DNA of 11,218 nucleotides from Acidobacteriota bacterium (GCA_003223995.1 QHYA01000181.1:4945-16162); one strand, 5' to 3'; shown: positions 1 to 7,245, counted from the first letter of the stretch. Notes: generated from the sequence alone by a model not told the origin. Program-made: numbers and translations.

Positions 1-2
1 CG

Positions 3-1022
3 CTTCTGGCCGCTTTCGCCGGAAGGGACCGCGAGCCGCTGCTGCCCTATCCGGTGGCGGTCGAGCTGAGGTTCGCTCCGGCCTGGGAGCCGTCGGAGAT
101 CAGCCGGCCATCGTTTCTCGGCACGCGGTCACTGGCGGGATTCCCCCTCGGCGAGATCGTTCCCTACATCGACTGGTCTCCCTTCTTCCATGTCTGGGAG
201 CTGAAGGGAACCTACCCGGCGATCCTCGACCATCCCACTTACGGGGCCGCCGCAAGGGACCTGTTCGCCAGCGCCCGGAAGCTCCTGGGCGAGATCGTCG
301 AGAGGCGACTGCTGACCGCAAACGGGGTCTACGGCTTCTTCCCGGCAGCCAGCGAGGGAGACGACATCATCGTCTTCGCCGGCGAGGACCGCCGCCGGGA
401 GCTGGCGCGGCTGCCCACCCTGCGGCAGCAGCGGCGGAAGCAGGCCGGCAAGCCGCAGCTCGCTCTGGCCGATTTCATCGCTCCCGCGGGCTCCGGCGCC
501 GGCGATTACATTGGCGCTTTCGCGGTGACTGCCGGGATCGGGCTCGAGGAGACGGTTCACCGATTCGAGCGCGAGCACGACGACTACAACGCGATCATGG
601 CGAAAGCGCTCGCCGACAGGCTCGCCGAAGCCTTCGCCGAGCTGCTGCACGAGAGGACCCGGAACGACTGGGGCTACGGGAGAAACGAGAAGCTGTCCAA
701 GGAGGAGCTGATCGCCGAGCGCTACCGCGGCATCCGACCCGCGCCAGGATATCCCGCCTGCCCCGACCACACAGAGAAGCGGACCCTGTTCGATCTGCTC
801 CAGGCCGAGCGCTCGGCCGGCATCACTCTGACCGAGACCTTCGCCATGCACCCTGCGGCCTCCGTTTGCGGGCTCTACTTCGCCCACCCCGATTCGCGCT
901 ACTTCACCGTCGGCAAGATCGGTCGCGACCAGGTCGCCTCCTACGCCGCCCGCAAGGGGATGACCATCCAGGAGGTCGAGAGGTGGCTCGCGCCGAACCT
1001 GGATTACGAGCCGCTCGGGTAG
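3..1022 (+). CDS. metH: B12-dependent methionine synthase, C-terminal part (5' end outside window)
   Basis: MetH moves a methyl group from methyltetrahydrofolate through cobalamin to homocysteine in the cytoplasm. Only its last domain is here, the reactivation domain that uses S-adenosylmethionine to remethylate oxidised cobalamin. The frame is open from base 3 to a TAG stop, about 339 codons, so the GTG at 54 is an internal valine and not a start. Numbering from that valine, the activation domain runs from about residue 20 to the end. It shows the family signatures YIDWSPFF (38-45), LADFIAP (138-144), DYIGAFAVTAG (151-161), HDDYNAIMAKALADRLAEAFAE (175-197) and RPAPGYPACPDH (228-239), whose Arg and Tyr bind SAM in the E. 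coli enzyme. The chain ends in ERWLAPNLDYEP, where MetH proteins normally end, so the 3' end is intact. The homocysteine, folate and cobalamin domains must lie to the left. Its neighbour on the right is convergent. Confidence 0.96.
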   Translation, partial: LLAAFAGRDREPLLPYPVAVELRFAPAWEPSEISRPSFLGTRSLAGFPLGEIVPYIDWSPFFHVWELKGTYPAILDHPTYGAAARDLFASARKLLGEIVERRLLTANGVYGFFPAASEGDDIIVFAGEDRRRELARLPTLRQQRRKQAGKPQLALADFIAPAGSGAGDYIGAFAVTAGIGLEETVHRFEREHDDYNAIMAKALADRLAEAFAELLHERTRNDWGYGRNEKLSKEELIAERYRGIRPAPGYPACPDHTEKRTLFDLLQAERSAGITLTETFAMHPAASVCGLYFAHPDSRYFTVGKIGRDQVASYAARKGMTIQEVERWLAPNLDYEPLG

Positions 1023-1056
1023 GACCCGGACCCGGCGCGCGGCTGCCCTGCACCCT

Positions 1057-1075
1057 CTGCGGCTTCCGGCCGCAG
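1057..1075. terminator. GC-rich hairpin between convergent genes
   Basis: CTGCGGC at 1057-1063 and GCCGCAG at 1069-1075 form a perfect 7-bp stem around the loop TTCCG. It lies in the 56-base gap between the metH stop and the stop of the convergent protease gene, the expected place for a two-way terminator. Neither side carries a run of T, so it is not a textbook intrinsic terminator. Either it works with Rho or it only protects the transcript 3' ends. Confidence 0.4.
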
Positions 1076-1078
1076 CCC

Positions 1079-1774
1079 TCAGCCGGATGCATCCATGGGC
1101 AGCAAGCCATCGCGCCGAGCGCATTGTAGGAGAACGAGGCCGGCGATCAGGTCGTAGATGAAGTGCACCGTCATCGCCGTGTAGAGATCACCGGTAGCGC
1201 GAACGATGAGATGAAAGGCCGTCGCTGTGAGTGCAATCGCCGCCATGGCGTACCACCCCTGAAGGAAATGGACCAGCGAGAACACCACCACGCACACCAT
1301 CATCGCCGCCCACCACGACCCAAGAACGCGTTGCCAGAGCCCGATCATCACACCGCGATAGACGATCTCCTCGACAATCCCGGCTGTCAGCGCCACGATG
1401 GTCCACCACCATAGGTCCACTGAAGTATGTGGGAGCATCCATATCATCCGGCGCTTTTCCGCCTCTGACTTCCAGCTCCAGCGCATCGGGAGCGTCCCCA
1501 ACGTCGGCACGAGGAACGCGAGAACCATGGCAAGATTGAATGCGCCGAGGTTCGGCGAGGGGAATAGCCGGATGTCGTCGTAGCGTGCCGCAGAGAGGGC
1601 GGGTGGAAGGGTGATGGCCTGGGTCACGAAAACGGAGGCCAGATGCCTCACGCGGGTGGGAGTACGTCCGGGCTGTCGCACGCGAACAGCGGTTCGGATC
1701 GCCATCAGGGGGAGGAACATGCAGGTGAGAGCCAGGAACACCCAGCCGGAAGGCGTGACGTTCATCCGATCCAT
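1079..1774 (-). CDS. CPBP (CAAX/Abi) family intramembrane metalloprotease
   Basis: This is a multi-pass membrane protein of the CPBP family, zinc-type glutamyl proteases related to eukaryotic CAAX prenyl protease Rce1. In bacteria these act in peptide maturation, bacteriocin immunity or unknown roles. From the ATG at 1774 it has 231 residues. The motifs are present: EEIVYRG at 135-141 (motif 1, EExxxR), a histidine in FSLVHFLQG at 169 (motif 2), and HFIYD at 204-208, the last motif with Asp where many members have Asn. Hydrophobic segments lie near residues 10-26, 46-62, 78-95, 124-136, 155-168, 176-190 and 201-216. The open frame extends upstream to a TTG at 1846, but that extension is polar and has no ribosome binding site. 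ATG 1774 is preferred, with ATG 1765 close behind because a GGA sits 9 bases before it. It is last in the GNAT/small-peptide cluster. No substrate can be named. Confidence 0.85.
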   Translation of the reverse strand: MDRMNVTPSGWVFLALTCMFLPLMAIRTAVRVRQPGRTPTRVRHLASVFVTQAITLPPALSAARYDDIRLFPSPNLGAFNLAMVLAFLVPTLGTLPMRWSWKSEAEKRRMIWMLPHTSVDLWWWTIVALTAGIVEEIVYRGVMIGLWQRVLGSWWAAMMVCVVVFSLVHFLQGWYAMAAIALTATAFHLIVRATGDLYTAMTVHFIYDLIAGLVLLQCARRDGLLPMDASG

Positions 1775-1861
1775 TCCGGGACGCGAATGGCTGAGAGCCT
1801 TTCCGTCAGGTCCTCCGACGCTCCGGGCGCACGAATCCGTCCCCAATGGTTGACGCTGTTG

Positions 1862-2038
1862 TCATGCGGCGCTCTGCATTCCCCCGCGCCAAGCCTCACT
1901 GAGCGTACGGAACTTCCCGTGCAGTTCAGAGAAGTAGATGAGCCCGACGATGGCCCCGCCTACCAGAGCCCCGAGCATCTGGACCACTTGCGCCACTGGC
2001 GTGCTTACCACCGGGCCTGAGAGAAGCGTCAAGATCAA
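1862..2038 (-). CDS. Small single-pass membrane peptide, TTG start overlapping the GNAT stop
   Basis: A 58-residue frame reads from a TTG at 2038 to a TGA at 1862. Its start overlaps the stop of the acetyltransferase gene in a TTGA, the classic four-base arrangement of translational coupling. The peptide has a short hydrophobic N-terminus (LILTLLSGPVV, 1-11), a clear glycine-rich membrane span at about 20-37 (QMLGALVGGAIVGLIYFS), then a basic tail ELHGKFRTLSEAWRGG. By eye about three quarters of its codons end in G or C, as in the real genes here. Upstream the frame is closed by a TAG seven codons before the TTG, so it is not simply an extension of another gene. I do not recognise the family. 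It could be a genuine small membrane protein working with the downstream CPBP protease, for example as a partner or a substrate, or the remnant of a longer protein. That functional link is inference. Confidence 0.5.
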   Translation of the reverse strand: MILTLLSGPVVSTPVAQVVQMLGALVGGAIVGLIYFSELHGKFRTLSEAWRGGMQSAA

Positions 2039-2565
2039 GTGCCCGATCCATGCCCGCCTCTACTGCTGGAAACCGAATACAAGAGGTGTTCGAAACCGTT
2101 GAACAACGTGCGTCTCTCGGGCGCCATGCCAAGCTTCCGCGCGACACCCTGTGAGGGGACATTGTCAGGATGAATCAGCGAGATGACCCGTTCTAGCCCC
2201 AGGGTGTCAAACGCGTGGTCGCGGGTGCCGATGGCCGCCTCTGTAGCAAAACCGCGGCGCCAGAACGTCCTGTGGATCATGTAGCCGACCTCGCGTTCCT
2301 CGACCCCATCGACAAGCTGTCGCACGAGACCAACGTGACCGACTGGTTGGAGCGTATCTCGATCGACAGCGAGCCACAGCGCGTGATTCTGGGTGTGGTA
2401 GAGGTCGATCTGCTTTCGCACCCAGGCCTCTGTCTCGTCTCGGGAATAGTATCTTGGATAGTATCTCATCACTTCAGGGTCCGCACGCATCTCAGCAGCG
2501 AAATCCAGGTCGGCCAGCGACAATTCGCGGAGAAACAGGCGCGTTGTTTCGAGGATCACTTTCAC
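2035..2565 (-). CDS. GNAT family N-acetyltransferase (RimJ/RimL-like)
   Basis: This enzyme transfers an acetyl group from acetyl-CoA to an amino group; RimJ/RimL relatives act on protein N-termini, others on small molecules or antibiotics. From the GTG at 2565 it is 176 residues, the usual size. It opens with the RimJ/RimL-type LETTRLFLREL (5-15), followed by DPEVMRYY (29-36), the acetyl-CoA pyrophosphate loop RRGFATEA (103-110) in motif A, and the motif-B segment HPDNVPSQGVARKLGM (132-147), where the Asn and Lys-Leu-Gly-Met are typical. The GTG at 2565 was chosen over the GTG at 2604 because a strong GGAGGGGGG sequence (2573-2581) lies just upstream and homology begins at once. It starts 66 bases after the E1 gene stop and overlaps the small membrane ORF by four bases. 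Base composition is noticeably lower in G+C than the flanking genes. The acceptor substrate is unknown. Confidence 0.88.
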   Translation of the reverse strand: MKVILETTRLFLRELSLADLDFAAEMRADPEVMRYYPRYYSRDETEAWVRKQIDLYHTQNHALWLAVDRDTLQPVGHVGLVRQLVDGVEEREVGYMIHRTFWRRGFATEAAIGTRDHAFDTLGLERVISLIHPDNVPSQGVARKLGMAPERRTLFNGFEHLLYSVSSSRGGHGSGT

Positions 2566-2572
2566 GATGGCG

Positions 2573-2581
2573 CCCCCCTCC
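2573..2581 (-). promoter_or_regulatory. Strong Shine-Dalgarno sequence deciding the GNAT start
   Basis: Read on the minus strand this is GGAGGGGGG, with its GGAGG core 11 bases before the GTG at 2565. It argues for that GTG and against the upstream in-frame GTG at 2604, which would place this run inside the coding sequence. Confidence 0.6.
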
Positions 2582-2631
2582 AGAATTCCACCTCGAGGGC
2601 CCACAATGCGCGGCCGCGTGTGCCCAGCGCG

Positions 2632-4806
2632 TCAGTAAGCGAGCAGCTCGCGAAGCGCCGGAAGGAGCTTGCGCTTTGGAGAGAAGATCTCCTCCAGGTT
2701 CCGGTTGAAAGGAACGGGAGTGTCGAGGCCTCCGAGGCGCGCCACAGGGGCATCGAGCCACTCGAACGCCTCGCGTCCGAGCGCGGCCGCCACCTCCGCT
2801 CCGAAGCCTCCCGTCACCGGGGCCTCGTGAAGGACGAGGGCGCGGCCGGTCTTCCTCGCGGAGGCGACGGAGGCCTCGATGTCCCAGGGGAGCAGGGACC
2901 GGAGGTCGATGACCTCGACCTGCTTTCCCTCCTCGGCGAGCTGCCCTGCGGCCTCCAGGGCCCAGATCACTCCGACCCCGTACGTGATGATCGTGACGGC
3001 CCGCCCCTCCCGGGCGATCCGGGCGCGCCCGATCGGAACGATGTACTCGCCAGGCGGGACCTTCCCTCTCGCCGAGCGGTAGAGAAGCTTGTGTTCGAGA
3101 TAGAGAACCGGATTGCCGTCCCCAAAGGCCGCGAGCAGAAGCCCCTTGGCGTCGAAGGGGGTCGCAGGAGCGACGACCTTCAAACCCGCCACCTGTGTGA
3201 ACCAGGCCTCGATGTTCTGCGAGTGGAATGGGCCGGCGCCCACTCCGCCTCCGACCGGCGCCCGGATCACGACCGGAACGCGCGCCCCCCAGCGATAGTG
3301 GGTCTTCGCGAGGTTGTTGACGGCCTGGTTGAAGCCGCAGGTGATGAAATCTCCGAACTGCATCTCGACCATCGGAACGATGCCATCCAGAGCCATGCCC
3401 AGTGCGGCTCCGATCGCTCCCGATTCGATGATAGGAGTGTTGCGCACGCGCGACTTGCCGAACTCCTGGACGAACCCTTCCGTGACCTTGAAAACGCCGC
3501 CGTAGTCGGCAATGTCCTGCCCGAGCAAAACGATCCTGGGGTTGCGCCGCATCGCGAGCCTCAGGGCCTCGGAGATCGCGTCCACGTAGCGCAGCTCGCG
3601 CGAGCCGGCCTCCGCATCGGCGTCCTGCTCTTCGCGGACGGGCCCGAGTGCGGCGAGGCTCGGAGCATGGACATCCGCCAGCTCCCGCTCTTCGGTCGAT
3701 TCGGGCGCCGGCGCGGCGAGGGCGGCGTCGATGATCGGCTCGATCGCCGCCCCGATCTCGGCGCGGATCGTCTCCCGCTCCGGCTCCGTCAGCGTCCCGC
3801 TGCCGGCCAGCAGCTTCTCGAAGCGAGCGACAGGATCCTTGTGCGCCCATTCCTTGAACAGCTCCTCCGGCACGTAGGCCGTCCCCGAGGCTTCCTCATG
3901 CCCGCGCATCCGGAAGGTCTTGAACTCCAGCAGCGTCGGACCCTCCCGCCGCCTCGCCCGCCCCGCCGCCTGCTCGACCGCCCGCACTACAGCCAGAAGG
4001 TCGTTGCCGTCGACAACGACGCCCGGAATCCCGTAACCGACGCCTCGGTCGGCCAAGTCCTTACAGGCATACTGCTCGGAGACGGGGGTCGAGAGGCCGT
4101 AGGCGTTGTTCTCGATCACGAAGAGGACCGGAAGTTTCCACACAGCCGCGAGGTTCACCGCCTCGTGAAAGTCCCCCTCGCTTGTCGCCCCCTCGCCTGT
4201 GAAAGCGGCCGCGACGCGCCGCTCCCTTCTGAGCTGGGCGGACAGCGCAAGGCCGTCCGCGACGGGAAGCATCGCTCCGAGGTGGCTGATCATCCCGACG
4301 ATCCGCTTCTCGAGGAGGCCGAAGTGGAAGGTCCGGTCCCTCCCCTTGGTGAAGCCGCCTTCCTTTCCGAACAGTTGCCGGAAGAGCTGGGCAAGGTCCA
4401 GGCCGCGCCCCGTGAAGACCCCCAGGTTGCGGTGCATCGGAAGGATCCAGTCCTCCTCCTGCAGCCCCGCGACGACCCCGACGGCGATCGCCTCCTGGCC
4501 GATGCCGGAGAACCACTTCGAGAGCTTCCCCTGCCTGACAAGCAGCAGCATCTTTTCCTCGATGATCCGAGGCAGCAGGAGGGCGCGGTAGAGGCCGAGG
4601 AGACGCTCGGCGGGGAAGCCATCGATCGCCGGTCGGATCTTGCGGAGAGCGGGGGGCTGCGTCTGATCCTCGACCGCGGGCCGGGTCTCGCCCGGGCTTG
4701 CAGGCCGCGACTCACCCTCGACGGGAGGTTGCATCTCGTCAGGGGCCGCTGGCGGCGCGTCGCCCGGACCGGGAGGCACCGCCGCCTGGTTCACAGGGTC
4801 ATCCAC
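2632..4806 (-). CDS. Fused 2-oxoacid dehydrogenase E1 component, alpha and beta subunits in one chain
   Basis: The E1 enzyme decarboxylates a 2-oxoacid on thiamine diphosphate and passes the acyl group to the lipoyl arm of E2, in complexes for pyruvate, branched-chain oxoacids or acetoin. Numbered from the GTG at 4806 (724 residues), the alpha half covers about 65-355. It includes GIGQEAIAVG (102-111) and the thiamine-diphosphate motif GEGATSEGDFHEAVN...ENN (204-234), with GEG in place of the usual GDG as in branched-chain enzymes. His303 lies in RMRGHEEASG. An acidic Pro/Ala linker (356-405) follows. The beta half (406-724) has GQDIADYGGVF, the catalytic Glu461 in NTPIIESG, QFGDFI (483-488) and His528 in FHSQNIEAWF. 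Both active-site sets look complete. The start is uncertain: ATG 4734 would remove a 24-residue Pro-rich segment, and no clear ribosome binding site marks either. It follows the monooxygenase gene by 140 bases. No E2 or E3 is in view, so the substrate cannot be fixed. Confidence 0.93.
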   Translation of the reverse strand: MDDPVNQAAVPPGPGDAPPAAPDEMQPPVEGESRPASPGETRPAVEDQTQPPALRKIRPAIDGFPAERLLGLYRALLLPRIIEEKMLLLVRQGKLSKWFSGIGQEAIAVGVVAGLQEEDWILPMHRNLGVFTGRGLDLAQLFRQLFGKEGGFTKGRDRTFHFGLLEKRIVGMISHLGAMLPVADGLALSAQLRRERRVAAAFTGEGATSEGDFHEAVNLAAVWKLPVLFVIENNAYGLSTPVSEQYACKDLADRGVGYGIPGVVVDGNDLLAVVRAVEQAAGRARRREGPTLLEFKTFRMRGHEEASGTAYVPEELFKEWAHKDPVARFEKLLAGSGTLTEPERETIRAEIGAAIEPIIDAALAAPAPESTEERELADVHAPSLAALGPVREEQDADAEAGSRELRYVDAISEALRLAMRRNPRIVLLGQDIADYGGVFKVTEGFVQEFGKSRVRNTPIIESGAIGAALGMALDGIVPMVEMQFGDFITCGFNQAVNNLAKTHYRWGARVPVVIRAPVGGGVGAGPFHSQNIEAWFTQVAGLKVVAPATPFDAKGLLLAAFGDGNPVLYLEHKLLYRSARGKVPPGEYIVPIGRARIAREGRAVTIITYGVGVIWALEAAGQLAEEGKQVEVIDLRSLLPWDIEASVASARKTGRALVLHEAPVTGGFGAEVAAALGREAFEWLDAPVARLGGLDTPVPFNRNLEEIFSPKRKLLPALRELLAY

Positions 4807-4946
4807 GCCGTAGCATTGAACAGGAGAAGCCGCTCGAAGGCAATCCCGTTTCCGCTCCGCCTCGCGTCGGCTAGCCCAACTCGCAGGAATCGGGATGGTG
4901 GGGTCGGGATGCGAGCGGGCCAGCCGCCCGCGCCTCGGGAGCGCCT

Positions 4947-7127
4947 CTATTGCGAGGAGGGATCGACCTCCTCTGGTGGCTCCGGCTCGGCCGTGCGGGC
5001 AGCCTCTGCCGCCGGGCGAGCGGCCTGTGCCGCCGGGCGGGGCTTGCCGAGCAGGTACTGGCCGGGCCAGTGCTGGTCGTGGTGGCCGTACCGGGCCGCG
5101 GCGTGCAGCGTCAGGTAGGGATCGGCCAGATGAGGCCGCGCCATCACGCACAGGTCCGCCCGGCCCGCCGCGAGGATCGTGTTGGCATGGTCGGCGTGCT
5201 GGATCCCGCCGACAGCCATCACGGGGAAGCGGGCGTCGTAGCGGATCTGCTCGGCGAAAGGGACCTGGTACATCCGGCCGTATACGGGCTTCGACTCCGG
5301 CACGTTGCCCGCGGAGGAGACGTCCACGATGTCGCAGCCGTGCTCCTTGAGCATCCTCGCGACCATCACGGCGTCATCGGCCCGCAGGCCGCTGCCGTCC
5401 TCCATCCAGTCGCTGGCCGATATGCGCACGGAGATCGGCTTGCGCTCCGGCCAGACCCCGCGCACCGCGTCGAAGACCTCGAGCGGATAGCGCATGCGGT
5501 TCTCGAGGCTTCCGCCGTATTCGTCCGCGCGCCTGTTTGACAGCGGCGAGATGAAGCTCGACAGCAGGTAGCCGTGCGCCATGTGCAGTTCGATGAGGTC
5601 GAAGCCGGCCTCTTCGGCCCACGCCGCGGCCTGCCGGAAGGCGTCGCGGACGCGGTCCATGTCCCCCCTGTCCATCTCCTTGGGGACGGGCCAATCCGGA
5701 TAGAAGGGAAGCGCGGAGGGGCCCAGCGTCTTCCAGGCCCCCTCCCCGGGTTTCAGCGGCCAGTCTTCCCCTTCCCACGGATGGTGGGTGGAGCCCTTGC
5801 GCCCCGAGTGCGCGAGCTGGATGCCGATCTTTGCCTTCGAGCGAGAGTGGACGAAATCGACGATCCTCTCCCAGGCCCGCATGTGCTCCGGCCGGTACAT
5901 GCCCGTGCAACCGAAGGTGATGCGGCCGTCCTCGCTCACATCGGTCATCTCGGTGATCACCAGCCCGGCGCCGCCGATGGCCCTGCTTCCGAGGTGAACG
6001 AGATGCCAGTCGTTCGGCGTCCCGTCCTTTGCGGAATACTGGCACATGGGGCTGACGACGATGCGATTGACCAGATCCATCCCGCGCAGCCTGAAAGAGG
6101 AGAAGATCGGAGGAAGGGCCCGGCCTTCGCTCGTCCGCGGCCCTCGGGTCTTCCCGCCGTACCACTCGGTGACCGCCTCGACCAGTTTCGGATCGCGCAG
6201 GCGCAGGTTGTCGTAGGTGATGCGCTTGCTGCGGGTCATCAGGTTGAAGGCAAACTGGATCGGAGGCTGGCGAAGATAGCGGCGGGAGTTCTCGAACCAC
6301 TCCAGGCTCGTCTGAGCCGCCCTCTGCGTCCGAACGACTTCCCGGCGCCGGGCTTCCTCGTAGACCCGGAGGACCTCGGGCACGCCCGAGGCGTCGTGCA
6401 TCTGGAAAGATTCCGCCAGGGCCATGTCGAGGTGCTCCGCGAACAGCCGTTCGCAGTAGGCGATTGTCTGCTCCTCGTCCGCGCGCTCCAGCCCGGCCCT
6501 CTTCCAGGTCTCCTCGCGGCACTCGACGATCCAGGTGGACATGGCCTTCTCGAACGGGTACGCATGCACCTGGAACAGCCCGTGCTCGTTCTCCTTGAAG
6601 ATGAACGTGAACGCGCGCAGGGGCCGGGTCGTCCCGAGCCAGGAGAACCGGCACTTCCCCCAGGCCAGCTTCGGCTTGAAATGCTCCGCGAAGGTCTCCC
6701 GGACCAGGCTGTTGATCCCGTCCGCGCCCACGACGAGATCGGCGCCGGGCAGCTCCGCGAGACTCCTGATGTCACGCTGGAACTCCAGCCTGACGCCGAG
6801 CTCGCGACATCGGTCGTGAAGGATCATGAGCAGACGCTTGCGCGACAGCCCGCAGAAACCGTGACCGGTGGAACTGATGCAGGTCCCGGCGTAATGGGTC
6901 TCGATGTCGTCCCAGTAGACGAACTGGTCGCGGATGGCCCGGTAGCTCTCGGGGTCGGCCTGCTCGAGGTTGCCGAGCGTTTCCTCGGAGAAAACCACTC
7001 CCCAACCAAACGTGTCGTCCGCCCGGTTGCGCTCGATCACGCTGATGTCGGTGGAGGGGAAAGCCTTCTTCATGAGGATGCTGAAGTAGAGGCCTCCCGG
7101 CCCACCGCCGAGGCAGACGATCTTCAT
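4947..7127 (-). CDS. Aromatic acyl-CoA monooxygenase / old-yellow-enzyme reductase fusion (2-aminobenzoyl-CoA or salicylyl-CoA type)
   Basis: The 726-residue chain joins an FAD aromatic hydroxylase to an FMN old-yellow-enzyme domain. This is the architecture of 2-aminobenzoyl-CoA monooxygenase/reductase of Azoarcus evansii, which hydroxylates and then reduces anthraniloyl-CoA with NADH and oxygen, and of proteins annotated as salicylyl-CoA 5-hydroxylase/oxidoreductase. The N-terminal half begins MKIVCLGGGPGG (FAD Rossmann loop, 7-12), has GLSRKRLL (93-100) and the second FAD motif DLVVGADGIN (130-139). The OYE half starts near 339: SPMCQYSAKDG (359-369, with the YqjM-type Cys), GIQLAHSGRKGS (435-446), the substrate-binding pair His515/His518 in HMAHGY, SPLSNRRADEYGGSLENR (527-544) and FPVMAVGGI (634-642). 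ATG 7127 was chosen because the FAD loop begins immediately and GGGA lies about 7 bases upstream; longer starts add a basic, non-family leader. The last 30 residues are an Ala/Pro/Glu tail built on a 21-bp tandem repeat. Which aryl-CoA is used cannot be read from sequence alone. Confidence 0.93.
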   Translation of the reverse strand: MKIVCLGGGPGGLYFSILMKKAFPSTDISVIERNRADDTFGWGVVFSEETLGNLEQADPESYRAIRDQFVYWDDIETHYAGTCISSTGHGFCGLSRKRLLMILHDRCRELGVRLEFQRDIRSLAELPGADLVVGADGINSLVRETFAEHFKPKLAWGKCRFSWLGTTRPLRAFTFIFKENEHGLFQVHAYPFEKAMSTWIVECREETWKRAGLERADEEQTIAYCERLFAEHLDMALAESFQMHDASGVPEVLRVYEEARRREVVRTQRAAQTSLEWFENSRRYLRQPPIQFAFNLMTRSKRITYDNLRLRDPKLVEAVTEWYGGKTRGPRTSEGRALPPIFSSFRLRGMDLVNRIVVSPMCQYSAKDGTPNDWHLVHLGSRAIGGAGLVITEMTDVSEDGRITFGCTGMYRPEHMRAWERIVDFVHSRSKAKIGIQLAHSGRKGSTHHPWEGEDWPLKPGEGAWKTLGPSALPFYPDWPVPKEMDRGDMDRVRDAFRQAAAWAEEAGFDLIELHMAHGYLLSSFISPLSNRRADEYGGSLENRMRYPLEVFDAVRGVWPERKPISVRISASDWMEDGSGLRADDAVMVARMLKEHGCDIVDVSSAGNVPESKPVYGRMYQVPFAEQIRYDARFPVMAVGGIQHADHANTILAAGRADLCVMARPHLADPYLTLHAAARYGHHDQHWPGQYLLGKPRPAAQAARPAAEAARTAEPEPPEEVDPSSQ
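4998..5039. repeat. Tandem 21-bp repeat, two copies, encoding RPAAxAA
   Basis: Two adjoining 21-base units differ at only three positions (18 of 21 match) and encode RPAAQAA then RPAAEAA on the minus strand, at the C-terminus of the monooxygenase fusion; RTAEPEP continues the pattern loosely. The repeat keeps the reading frame and probably arose by slippage, giving an unstructured tail beyond the end of the OYE barrel. Confidence 0.7.
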
Positions 7128-7184
7128 GACGTTTCCCATCATCGAGCGGATCCATCCTGGAGAATCGCTCGCGCGGGGCTGCGT

Positions 7185-7190
7185 AGTATA
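7185..7190 (-). promoter_or_regulatory. Probable -10 element (TATACT) for the monooxygenase gene
   Basis: On the minus strand the sequence TATATATACT spans about 7194 to 7185 and ends in TATACT, five of six bases of the sigma-70 -10 consensus. This is the only A/T-rich patch in a 136-base divergent gap of otherwise very high G+C. It would start transcription near 7178, giving a leader of about 50 bases before the ATG at 7127. No good -35 box is seen at 16-18 bases spacing, so an activator may be needed. Confidence 0.4.
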
Positions 7191-7245
7191 TATACGCCGC
7201 GCGGCGAGCCTCACGTAGGCAGCGCGCCGGCCTGGCGGCATCCGC

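Noticed and set aside
1079..1846. Longer CPBP protease start at TTG 1846
   Set aside because: The extra 24 residues are polar, unlike the family's N-terminus, and no ribosome binding site precedes the TTG; the ATGs at 1774 or 1765 fit better.
1926..2162. A 78-codon minus-strand frame overlapping the GNAT 3' end and the small membrane ORF
   Set aside because: Its product is Arg/Gly/Ser-rich with no hydrophobic or domain signal, whereas the neighbouring frame gives a membrane span and a TTGA overlap.
2609..2618. Ten-base palindrome CGCGGCCGCG between the E1 stop and the GNAT start
   Set aside because: Perfect but short and made only of G and C; such palindromes are frequent by chance here and there is no T run, so it is not called a terminator.
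2492..3850. A 452-codon minus-strand frame within the E1 gene
   Set aside because: It is out of frame with the E1 beta half, whose catalytic motifs are all in the other frame; the translation is Arg/Gly-rich and low in complexity.
4807..4946. Possible extra gene or long N-terminal extension of the E1 protein in the 140-base gap after the monooxygenase
   Set aside because: The E1 frame stays open here but the translation is Arg/Pro-rich without family similarity. A TTGCCT / TTCAAT pair spaced 17 bases is present but ends too close to GTG 4806 to be convincing.
2215..5118. A 967-codon open frame on the plus strand, antisense to the E1 and GNAT genes
   Set aside because: It is the mirror of a high-G+C coding strand: its translation is rich in Arg, Asp and Pro without any recognisable domain, and it crosses two well-supported minus-strand genes and the gap between them.
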